64,000 nt of DNA from JAKQDH01 sp029558835. Its GTDB lineage: Bacteria; Planctomycetota; Phycisphaerae; UBA1845. The notes beneath the pieces are model-generated. The model ran no database searches, had not been told where the DNA came from, and worked only from the letters and a program-made list of their open reading frames with translations. Numbering within the stretch: position 1 is the first letter of the stretch; each line of letters begins with the position of its first letter. The translations under genes were made by a program, and so were the position numbers. Below are positions 33,365 through 42,634 of this stretch, in pieces. The stretch covers positions 26,399 through 90,398 of the forward strand of contig DAOQSN010000022.1 in assembly GCA_035356615.1 (NCBI GenBank). Reading direction: 5' to 3'.

Positions 33365-33841
33365 TCACCGCCCGGGCTTGAGCTCGTTGAGGAGATTGAC
33401 CAGCTCGATGGCTGCCAGGGCCGCGTCGGCCCCCTTGTTGCCCGCCTTGCTGCCGGCCCGTTCGATCGCCTGTTCGAGCGAGTCGGCCGTGATGACCCCG
33501 AAGATCACGGGCAATCCGCTCTCCAGCCCCACGTGGGCGATGCCCTTGGCCACCTCGGAGGCGATGTACTCGAAGTGCGGCGTGTGGCCGCGGATGACGC
33601 AGCCGAGGCAGATGACCGCCTCATAGTCACCGCTGCTCGCCAGGCGCTTGGCGATCAGCGGCAGCTCGAACGCGCCCGGCACGTGCACGATGGTAATGGC
33701 CGAGTCCTTGCAGCCGTGCCGCTCCAGCACGTCGAGCGCACCGCTGAGCAGCTTGGCCGTAATGAACTCGTTGTAGCGGCTCACCACCAGCGCGAACCGC
33801 GCCTTCTCGACCCGCAGATGTCCCTTCAGTTCCCGCGGCAT
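33365..33841 (-). CDS. ribH: 6,7-dimethyl-8-ribityllumazine synthase
   Basis: 158 residues. It condenses 5-amino-6-ribitylaminouracil with 3,4-dihydroxy-2-butanone 4-phosphate, the penultimate step of riboflavin synthesis, usually as a 60-mer capsid or a pentamer. Motifs are 'ALVVSRYNEFITAKLLSGAL', 'VHVPGAFELPLIAKRL', 'CLGCVIRGHTPHFEYIASEV' with the catalytic His, and 'PVIFGVITADSLEQA'. ATG 33841 gives the normal family length; an in-frame ATG at 33874 would start inside a hairpin repeat. It is first in the operon with nusB. Other riboflavin genes are not in the window. Confidence 0.96.
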   Translation of the reverse strand: MPRELKGHLRVEKARFALVVSRYNEFITAKLLSGALDVLERHGCKDSAITIVHVPGAFELPLIAKRLASSGDYEAVICLGCVIRGHTPHFEYIASEVAKGIAHVGLESGLPVIFGVITADSLEQAIERAGSKAGNKGADAALAAIELVNLLNELKPGR

Positions 33842-33874
33842 ACTTGTCCGACCTTTCGTTGCAGTCGCCTGCAT

Positions 33875-33914
33875 ATCCCTCTCCCGTCCAGGGAGAGGGG
33901 GAGGGGTGAGGGTT
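33875..33914. repeat. 'CCCTCTCCC/GGGAGAGGG' hairpin repeat, copy 5
   Basis: CCCTCTCCCGTCCAGGGAGAGGG plus an adjacent AGGGGTGAGGG, immediately upstream of ribH. It belongs to the same family as the copies at 31614, 32604, 32721 and 32865. Confidence 0.75.
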
Positions 33915-33928
33915 GAAGCGTCGGCGCC

Positions 33929-34027
33929 GGGTGCCATGCTTTCCCGCAACAGCAGTCGCCGGTGAGCATGCCCTGGCAACTGACGACATGCCCACCCCCA
34001 CCTGCGGCGGGTGAGGGCACGGCACCC
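33929..34027 (-). repeat. MITE-like interspersed element, copy 2
   Basis: The ends GGGTGCCATGC (33929-33939) and GCACGGCACCC (34017-34027) are inverse to each other with one mismatch. The interior matches the copy at 6206-6299 read on the opposite strand, including the CACCCGCCGCAGGYGGGGGTGGGC core and GCGGGAAAGCATGGCACCC end. It carries no coding capacity, so it would need a transposase in trans. Confidence 0.75.
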
Positions 34028-34103
34028 ACGCTAGACACGTACAGGTCCAAAGGACCTGGGCCACCCGTATGGCAGCTTGCGCTGCCGGCTCTGGCGGGCG
34101 TCA

Positions 34104-35237
34104 TCACCCCGGCTTCTTCGCCTGGATGCGCCCGAGCTTCAAGTCCACGATCTCCATAAGCTGCGGCCAATCACCGTCCACCAGGTACACCGCCAGATCC
34201 TCTGCGGTCATCTTGGCCACGATGCGGAACGTGGCGATCCCCTTGGTCAGCGACGGACCCGCCACGCGCTCGACCTTGGGCACCTGGCTGAGCTTCTGCT
34301 TGATCTTCAGGGCGTCGGCCATGGACACGCCTTCGATCTCCAGCGTGATCTCGCCCCCGGCACTGATGCGCGTGGACCATTTCTCCATCACGCTCTGGAA
34401 GAGACGGGCACCAATCTCCTCCGCGGCATTCTCGATCGCCTTCTTCCCGGCCTGCGGTGACCCCTCGCGGAACCCACGGGCGCCGCCCCGCCAGTTGGCC
34501 AGCGACTCGCTGGCGACCATCTCCCCCGTGTCGGTGTAGAACATCTTGATCGCGCCGTCGCCGTTGTACATGGCCGTCGGCTCGCCGTAGAGATCCCGCA
34601 CGCCGGCGGCGTTGGCGTTCGCGGTGCCGGTGATGAAGATCTGTGCGCCGAAGTCCTTGGCGATCGCCTGCATCTTGGCGACGTTGCCTTCCACTTCGGC
34701 GTCCTTCGCCTCCTTGTCCATGATCGCCTGCACCTGCTGGCCGGCATACACCGCAAACCCGGCCTTCAGCAGCCGGTTCTCGAGATTGTTCTCGAAGATA
34801 CTGCCGTCCTGGAGGACGTTGTCGATGCGTTCGCGGATGTAGATAACGATGCGCGGCTGGCCGAGTTGATCCAGCAGGTTCTGCACCGCTCCCCAGGTCG
34901 AGGCGATGACGCTCTTGTCCACCTTGGCGACGATCTTGCAGAAGTAGATACCGCCGGCCGCCGGGCCTTTCTCGACGATCTTGTAGTCCGTGACGATCCC
35001 CTCCGCTCGGGCATAGATCGTGTCGCGAATCAGCACGAAGTTCTCGACCTGGCTGTGCGAGCTGATCTCGACCCCCCCGCCGGTTTCCAGGGCCTTGCGC
35101 AGGGCGTCGCGCCGGGCCTCATCTTCCGTCATCCCTTCGCCGGTGACCGTGACCTCGACAATGTCCTGTGCTAGGGCGGGTCCGATCAGCAGCCCCACCA
35201 GCAACACAGCAAGCAGATTGCGTAGTGCGTACCGCAT
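34104..35237 (-). CDS. Secreted protein with FlgT-N-like domain
   Basis: A 377-residue exported protein. The signal peptide ('LRNLLAVLLVGLLIGPALAQ') ends near residue 24. Residues about 26-115 ('VTVTGEGMTEDEARRDALRK' to 'YFCKIVAKVDKSV') resemble the N-terminal domain of the flagellar assembly protein FlgT and related SHS2-like envelope proteins. A middle region at about 130-290 ('RIVIYIRERIDNVLQDG', 'AQIFITGTANA') looks like the periplasmic domain that often follows. No flagellar genes are nearby, so a flagellar role cannot be claimed. ATG 35237 has AAGGA about 10 bases upstream. Confidence 0.78.
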   Translation of the reverse strand: MRYALRNLLAVLLVGLLIGPALAQDIVEVTVTGEGMTEDEARRDALRKALETGGGVEISSHSQVENFVLIRDTIYARAEGIVTDYKIVEKGPAAGGIYFCKIVAKVDKSVIASTWGAVQNLLDQLGQPRIVIYIRERIDNVLQDGSIFENNLENRLLKAGFAVYAGQQVQAIMDKEAKDAEVEGNVAKMQAIAKDFGAQIFITGTANANAAGVRDLYGEPTAMYNGDGAIKMFYTDTGEMVASESLANWRGGARGFREGSPQAGKKAIENAAEEIGARLFQSVMEKWSTRISAGGEITLEIEGVSMADALKIKQKLSQVPKVERVAGPSLTKGIATFRIVAKMTAEDLAVYLVDGDWPQLMEIVDLKLGRIQAKKPG

Positions 35238-35485
35238 GGTGCATTATTCCTTTCAAATATCGCGTCACACCTTAACTCGCGGTGTGTTGGCAAACCCCAG
35301 ATTGTCACGACCCCGGTTGTCCGGTCAAGCCCGCCAGCTTGCCGTACGGCCGACGCCGACGCACCGCCGTAGGGCGGGCGATGCCGGACGCGAACTGGGC
35401 GGCCGCGCTATGCCACCCTTTGCGCTGCCGTCCGGCCGGGGCCGGTGTTATCATCGGCTCTCATTCCTGTGCGGGGAAATCGTTC

Positions 35486-35995
35486 GTGTGGGACTATGCC
35501 GGAATCGCCGCTGTCTGCGTTGCCTGCGTTGTGGGCATCGGTTTGACGGCCGTGCGCCTGCCGGGCACGTGGCTGATCGCGCTGGCCGCCAGCGTGTACG
35601 GGTGGCTGAGCGGGTGGGGGCGGGTCAGCATTACATCCGTCGCGGTGCTCATCGGGATCGCCGTCGTCGGCGAGGTTTGCGAGGCGTTGGCCTCGGCCGC
35701 CCTGGCCAAGCGGGCAGGGGCATCGCGCCAGGCCTTGTGGGGAGCACTGGCCGGCGGGTTCGCGGGAATGCTGCTGTTCTCGGTCCCGCTGCCGGTAATC
35801 GGCACGACGATCGGGGCCGTCCTGGGTTGCTTCACCGGGGCACTGATCGGCGAACTGCTTGCCCAGCGCACGCTGCCGCAGGGGACACGCGTGGGCGTGG
35901 TGTCGGCCGCGGGTTTCGTGCTGGGGATCGCGTTGAAGACGGCCATCGCCTTCCTGATGACCGCGATGGTGCTGGCGGCGTTGCTGTTCGATTGA
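35486..35995 (+). CDS. DUF456 family membrane protein
   Basis: A 169-residue integral membrane protein of about 5-6 Gly/Ala-rich helices, matching the small DUF456 family ('GLTAVRLPGTWLIALAASVYG' near the start; 'GALAGGFAGMLLFSVPLPV' in the middle). Function is unknown. The start is taken as GTG 35486, which has GGGGA about 8 bases upstream and puts the first helix at the N-terminus; the 68-codon in-frame extension upstream is not hydrophobic and not conserved. Confidence 0.78.
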   Translation: MWDYAGIAAVCVACVVGIGLTAVRLPGTWLIALAASVYGWLSGWGRVSITSVAVLIGIAVVGEVCEALASAALAKRAGASRQALWGALAGGFAGMLLFSVPLPVIGTTIGAVLGCFTGALIGELLAQRTLPQGTRVGVVSAAGFVLGIALKTAIAFLMTAMVLAALLFD

Positions 35996-36098
35996 AGCAC
36001 CGCGCCGGCAACACGGGCCGAGGGTGTGCTCAGGGTAAGGTGTTTCGTCGCGTTGCAGGAGATCGGTCACGGCAGACCTGGGTACCAACCGAGCTGGC

Positions 36099-37310
36099 GT
36101 GCTGACGCCGCCGGGCACCGGGGCGATCGCGGTCATTCGCGTGGCAGGCCCGACGGCCGTGCAAGTCGTTGAGAGGCTCTGGAGACCCCGGCAAGAACCT
36201 GGAGTGTCGTTCCCGCAGGCCGGCGCTGAAGCCGACGAACGCCCCGACGATACCGCAACCCCGGTGCCGTTGTGTGCCACGGCGCCCGGATGCCTGCGCT
36301 ACGGAAGGCTGGTTGACGACGACGAGACGATTGACGACGTCATTGTGTGCATCACCGCCGACCGCGGTGTGCCAGCCGTGGATATCTGCGCCCATGGCGG
36401 AGCGCGGGTGACGCAGCGCATTCTCGCGGCCGCGGAGCGTGCCGGGGCTGACCTTGCCACGACGGCGGAGCTCGCCGCACTCTGGCCAACCGCCGGCATC
36501 ATCGATGAGGAAGCCCTCGACTGCATCGCGCATACGCACACCGAGCGCGGGGTGCGGTTCTTCGCCTGGCAGCGACTGCATCTGCCCGATGAGTTGCGGC
36601 AACTGGCGTCCCTGTGCGACGTGGACCCTCCGGCCGTGCGGCAGCGGTTGGAGAACATGCTGGCGGGTTTCCGGGAGGCCCAGGTGCTGCGGAACGGCCT
36701 CAGGGTCGCGCTGACGGGTCCGCCCAACAGCGGGAAGTCCACGCTGTTCAATCGCCTGGTCGGCCGAGCCGCGGCCGTCGTGTCAGCCCATCCGGGCACG
36801 ACTCGGGACTGGGTCACTGCGGAGGTGCAGGTCCTGGGTGTCGCCGTCGCGCTAGTGGACACCGCTGGAGACAGAGTATCTGAAGACACACTTGAGTTGT
36901 CGGCGATTGAGGGTGGGCGGTGCGCGGTCGAGTCTGCGGAGGTGGTGGTGCTCGTGCTCGATGGCACGGAGGAACGCGCAAGTGGGCGTCTGGCGGGCCT
37001 TTTGCGAACGCCTCATCGGGCCCCTACGGTGGCGGTGCTGAACAAGGCCGATGTCTGGTTGCGGCCCGGTGAGGATGGTGAAGTGGGCGGCGCGTGGATG
37101 CCGGTTTCGGCCCTGACAGGCCTGGGAGTAGAGGCGTTGGCGGAGGCCGTCCTGCGGGCGGCAGGCGTCCCTGCGGCGGAACCGGCGGCACCCGTTCTAT
37201 TCACCGCGAGACAGGCAGCAGCGGCCTGCGGCGTCCTATCGGACCTGAAACGTACCCCGGAAGCCGTGGGCGCCCGGATGTTGCGAGCCCTGCTGGGTGA
37301 GGGAAAGTGA
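36099..37310 (+). CDS. Reduced MnmE/TrmE-like GTPase
   Basis: A 403-residue GTPase related to MnmE, which with MnmG modifies wobble uridine in tRNA. It keeps a folate-binding-domain-like N-terminus ('LTPPGTGAIAVIRVAGPTA', 'ICAHGGARVTQRIL') and a full G domain: G1 'GPPNSGKST' near 207, 'PGTTRD', G3 'VDTAG', G4 'LNKADVW', G5 'VSALTG'. It lacks the 'PGEFT.RAFLNGK' motif and the C-terminal 'C(I/L/V)GK' whose Cys is essential in MnmE, and is about 50 residues short. It is more likely a divergent paralogue than the working tRNA enzyme. GTG 36099 is the start used; a good AGGAGA site at 36057 sits too far upstream, so the true start may differ. Confidence 0.8.
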   Translation: MLTPPGTGAIAVIRVAGPTAVQVVERLWRPRQEPGVSFPQAGAEADERPDDTATPVPLCATAPGCLRYGRLVDDDETIDDVIVCITADRGVPAVDICAHGGARVTQRILAAAERAGADLATTAELAALWPTAGIIDEEALDCIAHTHTERGVRFFAWQRLHLPDELRQLASLCDVDPPAVRQRLENMLAGFREAQVLRNGLRVALTGPPNSGKSTLFNRLVGRAAAVVSAHPGTTRDWVTAEVQVLGVAVALVDTAGDRVSEDTLELSAIEGGRCAVESAEVVVLVLDGTEERASGRLAGLLRTPHRAPTVAVLNKADVWLRPGEDGEVGGAWMPVSALTGLGVEALAEAVLRAAGVPAAEPAAPVLFTARQAAAACGVLSDLKRTPEAVGARMLRALLGEGK

Positions 37311-37565
37311 CGTACCGGGCCGGTGACATCCCTGGAATCTGCCGATGACTCAGGAGGCCAAAGGGCTATAATGGGTGGTTTCCGACTCGCGCCGCGCGGG
37401 GAGGAGGGCCCCCGGAGGTGGCACCGGGCATTTCCTGCCGCCCCCACTGAAGACAAGTTGCGGGGGCAGCGGCGGGGCGACTAGAATCCGCCGCCAACGG
37501 CAACGGGACTCCGCGGTGCGCAGGTGACAGTGGGGCAGGAATTGCCCCGGCGGACGGAATGCACC

Positions 37566-38813
37566 ATGTCGTCGGCTTCGGAAGAATCGCAGCTCGCTCG
37601 CGCGGTGGTGGACCGCCGGCTCTGCACGGCCGCGGAGGTGGACCTCGCCCGCACCGAGTTGAGACACCTGCTCGCCCAGGGCAACGGCGCCACCCTGGCC
37701 GACCTGCTCGTCCAGCGCGGTTTCGTTACGCGCAGCCAGGTGGAGCGCATCTCGCTCGACCTCGACGACGACTCGATGTACCGCCCGGCCCAGCAGATCC
37801 CGGGGTTCCAAATCCTGGGCAAGATCGGGCAGGGGGCGATGGCGGTGGTGTTCAAGGCCAGGCAGCTCAGCCTGGATCGCGTGGTGGCCATCAAGGTCCT
37901 GCCCCGCCGACTCAGTGAGAACCAGGAGTTCGTAGACCGGTTCTATCGAGAGGGTCGGGCGGCCGCCCAGCTTAATCATCCCAACATCGTCGGCGCGTAC
38001 GACGTAGGCGAGGCAGGCGGTTACCACTACTTCGTCATGGAGTACATCGACGGGCAGACCGCCTACGACATCCTGCAGCAGAAGGGTCGGATGGACGAGA
38101 AGGCGGCCCTGGAGTGCGTGTTGCAGGTGGCCCGCGCGTTGGAGCATGCCCACGCCCGCGGCTTCATCCACCGGGACGTGAAGCCCAAGAACATCATGCT
38201 GACGAAGGCCGGGGTGGTAAAGCTGGCCGACATGGGCCTGGCGCGGGAGGTCAGCGACTACGAGACGGCCGCGGCCGAGGCGGGCCGGGCCTACGGCACG
38301 CCCTACTACATCAGTCCCGAGCAGATTCGCGGCGAGATCAAGATCGACTTCCGGGCGGACATTTACGCCCTCGGGGCGACGTTCTACCACATGGTGACAG
38401 GGCGGGTGCCCTATGACGGGCCGACCCCTTCGGTCGTCATGCACAAGCATCTCAAGGAGCCGCTGATCCCGCCGGACCACGTCAACACCCGGCTCTCCTC
38501 CGGCATCGGCGAGATCATCGAAGTGATGATGGCCAAGAACCCGGATGACCGCTACGCCTCGACGTCCGACCTGATCGAGGACTTGCAGGCGGTGGCCAAC
38601 GGGCAGCCGCCCCTGCAAGCGCGCAAGCGGTATGATCACGACCTGCTGCGGTCGCTGGCCACCACGGGGCAGATCATCCCCTCCAAGGCCGAGGAGCGCA
38701 GCCCCTCGGAGAGTGCGGCCAATCCGTGGCTGGTTCCGCTGGGCGTGGTGCTGGGGGTATCGCTGCTTCTCAACGTCATCCTGGTGATCGCCCTGCTGAC
38801 CGCCAGTCCGTAG
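37566..38813 (+). CDS. Ser/Thr protein kinase with C-terminal membrane anchor
   Basis: A 415-residue Hanks-type kinase. The kinase domain at about 78-350 has the glycine loop 'LGKIGQGAMAVVFKA', the ATP lysine K110 in 'VVAIKVLP', the catalytic loop 'IHRDVKPKNIML' (His 202, Asp 204), a DMG variant of DFG ('LADMGLAREV') and 'GTPYYISPEQIRG'. A single C-terminal helix (about 392-412, 'GVVLGVSLLLNVILVIALL') anchors it, leaving almost no extracellular sensor. An N-terminal region of about 75 residues is helical and conserved in appearance ('LADLLVQRGFVTRSQVERI'). Such kinases are very numerous in planctomycetes. The substrate is unknown. Confidence 0.92.
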   Translation: MSSASEESQLARAVVDRRLCTAAEVDLARTELRHLLAQGNGATLADLLVQRGFVTRSQVERISLDLDDDSMYRPAQQIPGFQILGKIGQGAMAVVFKARQLSLDRVVAIKVLPRRLSENQEFVDRFYREGRAAAQLNHPNIVGAYDVGEAGGYHYFVMEYIDGQTAYDILQQKGRMDEKAALECVLQVARALEHAHARGFIHRDVKPKNIMLTKAGVVKLADMGLAREVSDYETAAAEAGRAYGTPYYISPEQIRGEIKIDFRADIYALGATFYHMVTGRVPYDGPTPSVVMHKHLKEPLIPPDHVNTRLSSGIGEIIEVMMAKNPDDRYASTSDLIEDLQAVANGQPPLQARKRYDHDLLRSLATTGQIIPSKAEERSPSESAANPWLVPLGVVLGVSLLLNVILVIALLTASP

Positions 38814-39455
38814 CCGGACACGTCGACGTCCCATAGCAGCCCGTTGACGAGATCCCGGGGCAAGCCGGGAGCCTTGAGAACAAGGACGCTTGGCGATTGC
38901 CACGTCGCCCGCCGGGGCCGACGCTGCTTCCTCGACAGGCTAATGGGTCAGCCCAGTTTGGTGCCCGAGCGAGCCGGCGGGGCCGTCCGGGACATCGTGG
39001 CTGGTTCCAGCCCTCCCGGACCAGGGGTAGCCAAAGCGGGCGAGAAGCCACCGGGCCCTGGCCAGATCCTCGGATTTCATGTTCGTTTCATTGTGGTTAC
39101 GTTAGGATACTAGTTCGTGGGGTTGCGCGGACAGCCCCGGGAGACCCTGTCACCGGTCGGCCCCTATTCCGACACGGTTGGCCGGGTCGCCCCCGGGGAG
39201 GGCCCGCGGCTCCCGCATCAGGAAGACGCGCTGGACGCTGTTTCCGCGCGTTTCGGTCCGGTGGGGCGGGACGGAAGGTCTTGGGGGGTGGCGTTCGCCC
39301 TGAGCGCCGCAAGCGGAAGTGGACATGTACGTCATGGATTGCCCTGTTACCGCGGAGGTGGGGCCGGCCGGCCCCGCGGCCGCGGGTTGCGGGCAAGTGT
39401 CTGACCGCGGATGTACCGCCGGGTGGGGTCCGCGACAACGCAGAAGGAGCATAGC
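38814..39455. other. Gene-free region with one hairpin repeat
   Basis: 640 bp without a convincing gene. It contains a CACGTCGCCCGCCGGGGCCGACGCTGCTTC repeat at 38901-38942, closely similar to 10926-10972, including the trailing TCGACAGGCTAA. The promoter of the lamin-tail protein should lie toward the right end; none is clear. Confidence 0.5.
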
Positions 39456-42233
39456 ATGGTGCGGGCGCTGGTATTCGGGTTGATCGTCTCTCTGGCTCCG
39501 GTGGCAGCCGGGCAGATCGTGATTACGGAGTGGATGTACAACGGCGCCGGCGCAGGCAGCACGGGGGAGTACGTCGAGTTCACGAATATCGGCTCCAGCC
39601 CCGTCAATATGACCGGCTGGAGCTTCGATGACGACAGTCGAATACCGGGGACGATCAGTCTTAGCGCTTTCGGCGTCGTGGTACCGGGGCAGTCGGTGAT
39701 CCTGACGGACGAGACGGCGGCCGACTTCGCGACCATCTGGGGGCTGAGCGGCGTGGCCATTGTCGGCGGCAACACCGCCAACCTCGGCCGCAACGACGAA
39801 ATCAACCTCTTCGACGCCGCGGGCAACCTGATGGATCGCCTGACCTACGGCGACGAGGCGTTCCCCGGGACGGTGCGGACGCAGAACCGAAGCTGCAACA
39901 TTCCCGCGACGGATTACGGCTATACCACGCCGCAGACAAGCTGGGTACTGGCCACGGCCGGGGATGCGTATGGCTCGCAGACATCGACCCGCGGTGAGAT
40001 CGGCAGCCCCGGGCGCATCATCGGGTACGCCTGGAGCGACTTCGATGAGGACGGCGACGTGGACCTGACCGATTTCGCCGTCTGGCAGGAGTGCCTCACC
40101 GGAGCGTCGGTATCGTACGACCCGCTGCCGCCGGCCTGCACGCTGGTCCCCGACACCGGCGGTCTCATCGCCGCCGATGCCGATGGGGACGGCGACGTGG
40201 ACATGGCGGACTACGTCGGGTTGGCGCTGTGCTTCAGCGGTGAAGGCAACCCGGCCGACCCCGCGTGCGGCAGCGGCTCCGGGGGTTCGGACGTCACCTA
40301 CATCAACCTGCACGGGACGTACATCACCGTCGAGGGCAGCGGCGTGACGGTGAACGGTACCAAGGCCACGATCACGACCGAGGGCACCTACATCATCACT
40401 GGTGCGCTGGCGGACGGCCAGATCGTCGTCAGCAGCGCGGCGGCCGGCGTGGTGGGGGTGGTCCTCAACGGCATCGACATCAGCAGCTCCACGACGGCCC
40501 CGATGTACGTGGCGGCGGCCGAGTACGTCTCGATCGTCCTGGCGGACCAGACCGTGAACCACCTGGCCGACCCGGCGACCTACGTGTACGAGAACCCGGA
40601 GGACGACGAACCCAACGCGGCCCTGTTCAGCAAGGACTCGCTGGGCATCTCCGGCACGGGGTCGCTCACCGTGGAGGGCAACTACAACGACGCCATCGCC
40701 AGCAAGGATGAGTTGACCATCCTGGGCGGCACGATCAACGTGACGGCCGTGGACGACGGCATCCGCGGCAAGGATTACCTGCTGGTCCAGGGCGGCACGA
40801 TCACGGTCACCTCCGGCGGCGACGGGCTGAAGTCGGACAACGAGGAAGACCCCGAGCTGGGATACATCAGCATTGCGGCCGGCTCCTTTGACATCATCTC
40901 CGGCGGCGACGGCATCGCGGCCCAGACCACGGTGACCGTGACCGGCGGCGACTTCGATATCGTCGCCGGCGGCGGGCACACGGTGACCATTCCGGAGGAG
41001 TTGTCGGCCAAGGGGATCAAGGGCGTCGCGAGCGTAGGAATCGAGGACGGCACCTTCGTCCTGGACTGCGCCGATGACGGCGTGCACACGAACGGCAACA
41101 TCACGATCAGCGGCGGGAACCTGACCATCGCCACGAACAGCAACACGACCGCCAGCTACGGTGACGCGATTCACGCCGATAACGCGGTGCAGATCAGCAA
41201 TGCGACGGTTGCCATCACGACCTGCTTCGAGGGTATCGAGGGGGCGTCCATCTCCATCACTAACGGTAACGTCAACATCACGTCCAGCGACGACGCGATT
41301 ACGGCCGACGCCGCCGTCAACATCACCGGCGGCAACTACACCGTCCTTTCCGGCGGCGGGCACACCGTGACCATCCCCTCCAGCAGGTCGGCCAAGGGCA
41401 TCAAGGGGCTCACCAGCGTGGTCATCGGAGGAAGCGGCACGTTCAACCTCGACTGCGCCGATGACGGCATCCACTCCAACAGCGCCGTCACGATCAACGG
41501 TGGGACCTTCACGATTGCCACCAACAGCAGCACGAGCGCCAGCTATGGGGACGGCCTCCACTCCGACAACACGTTGCGCATCACGAACGGGACCATCACC
41601 ATTACGACCTGCTACGAGGGCATCGAGGCGAGGGACATCACGATCGATGGCGGCACCATCCGTCTCACTTCGACCGACGACGGCATCAACGCCGCCGGAG
41701 GCTCGGGGCTGAACAACTACGTGCGCATCAACGGCGGCTACATCGCCGTGTTTGCCGCGGGCGACGGGATCGACTCGAACGGCTACATCACCATGACCGG
41801 CGGCACCGTGATCGTCCACGGGCCGACGGTGAACAGCAACGCCGCGATCGACTATGACGGCACCTTCGTCATCAGCGGCGGCTTCCTGGTCGCGGCGGGC
41901 AGCGCCGGCATGGCCCAGGCACCCAGCACCACGTCCACCCAGCGCTCGGTGAAGATCACCTACAGTACCTCGAAGACCCCGGGAACGCTGGTGCACATCC
42001 AGACAACGACGGGAGGCACCAGCATCCTCACGTTTGCGCCCTCCAAGACGTATCGCTCGGTTGTCTTCTCGGCGCCGACCCTGACCGCCGGGACATCGTT
42101 TGGTCTGTACCGGGGTGGAACGTGCACCGGCACCGTGCTGGACGGGCTGTACACGGGCGGCACCTACTCGGGCGGAACCTTGACGAACACGTTCACCACG
42201 ACCAACATCGTGACCAACGTGAGTGCGCCCTAA
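39456..42233 (+). CDS. Secreted lamin-tail, dockerin and beta-helix carbohydrate-binding-like protein
   Basis: A 925-residue exported protein. ATG 39456 has AAGGAG 7 bases upstream, and the signal peptide is 'LVFGLIVSLAPVAAG'. About 20-165 is a lamin-tail-like domain ('IVITEWMYNGAGAGSTGEYV', 'TGWSFDDDS'). About 195-265 carries two dockerin-type calcium loops ('DFDEDGDVDLTDFAVW', 'DADGDGDVDMADYVGL'), unusually placed in the middle. About 280-880 is a right-handed beta-helix with repeated 'DDGI....SITIxGGTxxITT' rungs, resembling the Cthe_2159-type carbohydrate-binding family known from Clostridium thermocellum. Two halves of the helix are near-duplicates ('GGGHTVTIP...AKGIKG'). It is probably extracellular and calcium- and polysaccharide-binding. 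Confidence 0.87.
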   Translation: MVRALVFGLIVSLAPVAAGQIVITEWMYNGAGAGSTGEYVEFTNIGSSPVNMTGWSFDDDSRIPGTISLSAFGVVVPGQSVILTDETAADFATIWGLSGVAIVGGNTANLGRNDEINLFDAAGNLMDRLTYGDEAFPGTVRTQNRSCNIPATDYGYTTPQTSWVLATAGDAYGSQTSTRGEIGSPGRIIGYAWSDFDEDGDVDLTDFAVWQECLTGASVSYDPLPPACTLVPDTGGLIAADADGDGDVDMADYVGLALCFSGEGNPADPACGSGSGGSDVTYINLHGTYITVEGSGVTVNGTKATITTEGTYIITGALADGQIVVSSAAAGVVGVVLNGIDISSSTTAPMYVAAAEYVSIVLADQTVNHLADPATYVYENPEDDEPNAALFSKDSLGISGTGSLTVEGNYNDAIASKDELTILGGTINVTAVDDGIRGKDYLLVQGGTITVTSGGDGLKSDNEEDPELGYISIAAGSFDIISGGDGIAAQTTVTVTGGDFDIVAGGGHTVTIPEELSAKGIKGVASVGIEDGTFVLDCADDGVHTNGNITISGGNLTIATNSNTTASYGDAIHADNAVQISNATVAITTCFEGIEGASISITNGNVNITSSDDAITADAAVNITGGNYTVLSGGGHTVTIPSSRSAKGIKGLTSVVIGGSGTFNLDCADDGIHSNSAVTINGGTFTIATNSSTSASYGDGLHSDNTLRITNGTITITTCYEGIEARDITIDGGTIRLTSTDDGINAAGGSGLNNYVRINGGYIAVFAAGDGIDSNGYITMTGGTVIVHGPTVNSNAAIDYDGTFVISGGFLVAAGSAGMAQAPSTTSTQRSVKITYSTSKTPGTLVHIQTTTGGTSILTFAPSKTYRSVVFSAPTLTAGTSFGLYRGGTCTGTVLDGLYTGGTYSGGTLTNTFTTTNIVTNVSAP

Positions 42234-42634
42234 GTAGCTCGGCACGACGGGGGAACCGACACCGAGGCCAGCGTGGCATGAGGAAGCGGAGCGCGACCAT
42301 GCCTTCCCGCCGACGGGTGGCTGCGGCAACAGCATACCGTCGCCTTCGGCTTGGGCATGCCACGCTCACGGTTTCCCACTTGCGTGGTTCCAGTCACCGA
42401 CGAAGGCGCCGCGTGTGACTATCCCGCCCGGATTCGGCTGTTGATTCCCCGCTGGGGTAGGGCCTTCCGGGAGGACATCGATCCTGCAGAGCGAGGGGAG
42501 GGGAATGCAGAACGGCCCACCCCTCGGGCTGCCGGTCCTGCGCACTGCATTCGCGGCGCCGCCGTGCCACCCGGTGCATGCCCACGCGGCATGAGAACAC
42601 GGCACCTGGGGTGTGCGCCTGGGGCTGGATCATG
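42234..42634. repeat. Gene-free region with repeat fragments
   Basis: No gene in 400 bp. The stretch GGAACCGACACCGAGGCCAGCGTGGC at about 42251-42276 recurs with few changes at 58461-58486. Downstream, ACCATGCCTTCCCGCC...GGGCATGCC (about 42297-42361) resembles a degraded form of the MITE-like element at 6206. Confidence 0.45.

Noticed and set aside
39150..42335. A 1061-codon open frame on the minus strand opposite the lamin-tail/beta-helix gene
   Set aside because: It has no signal, domain or ribosome site. The plus-strand gene has clear domains and an AAGGAG site; the antisense frame results from GC bias and the repeated codons of the beta-helix.
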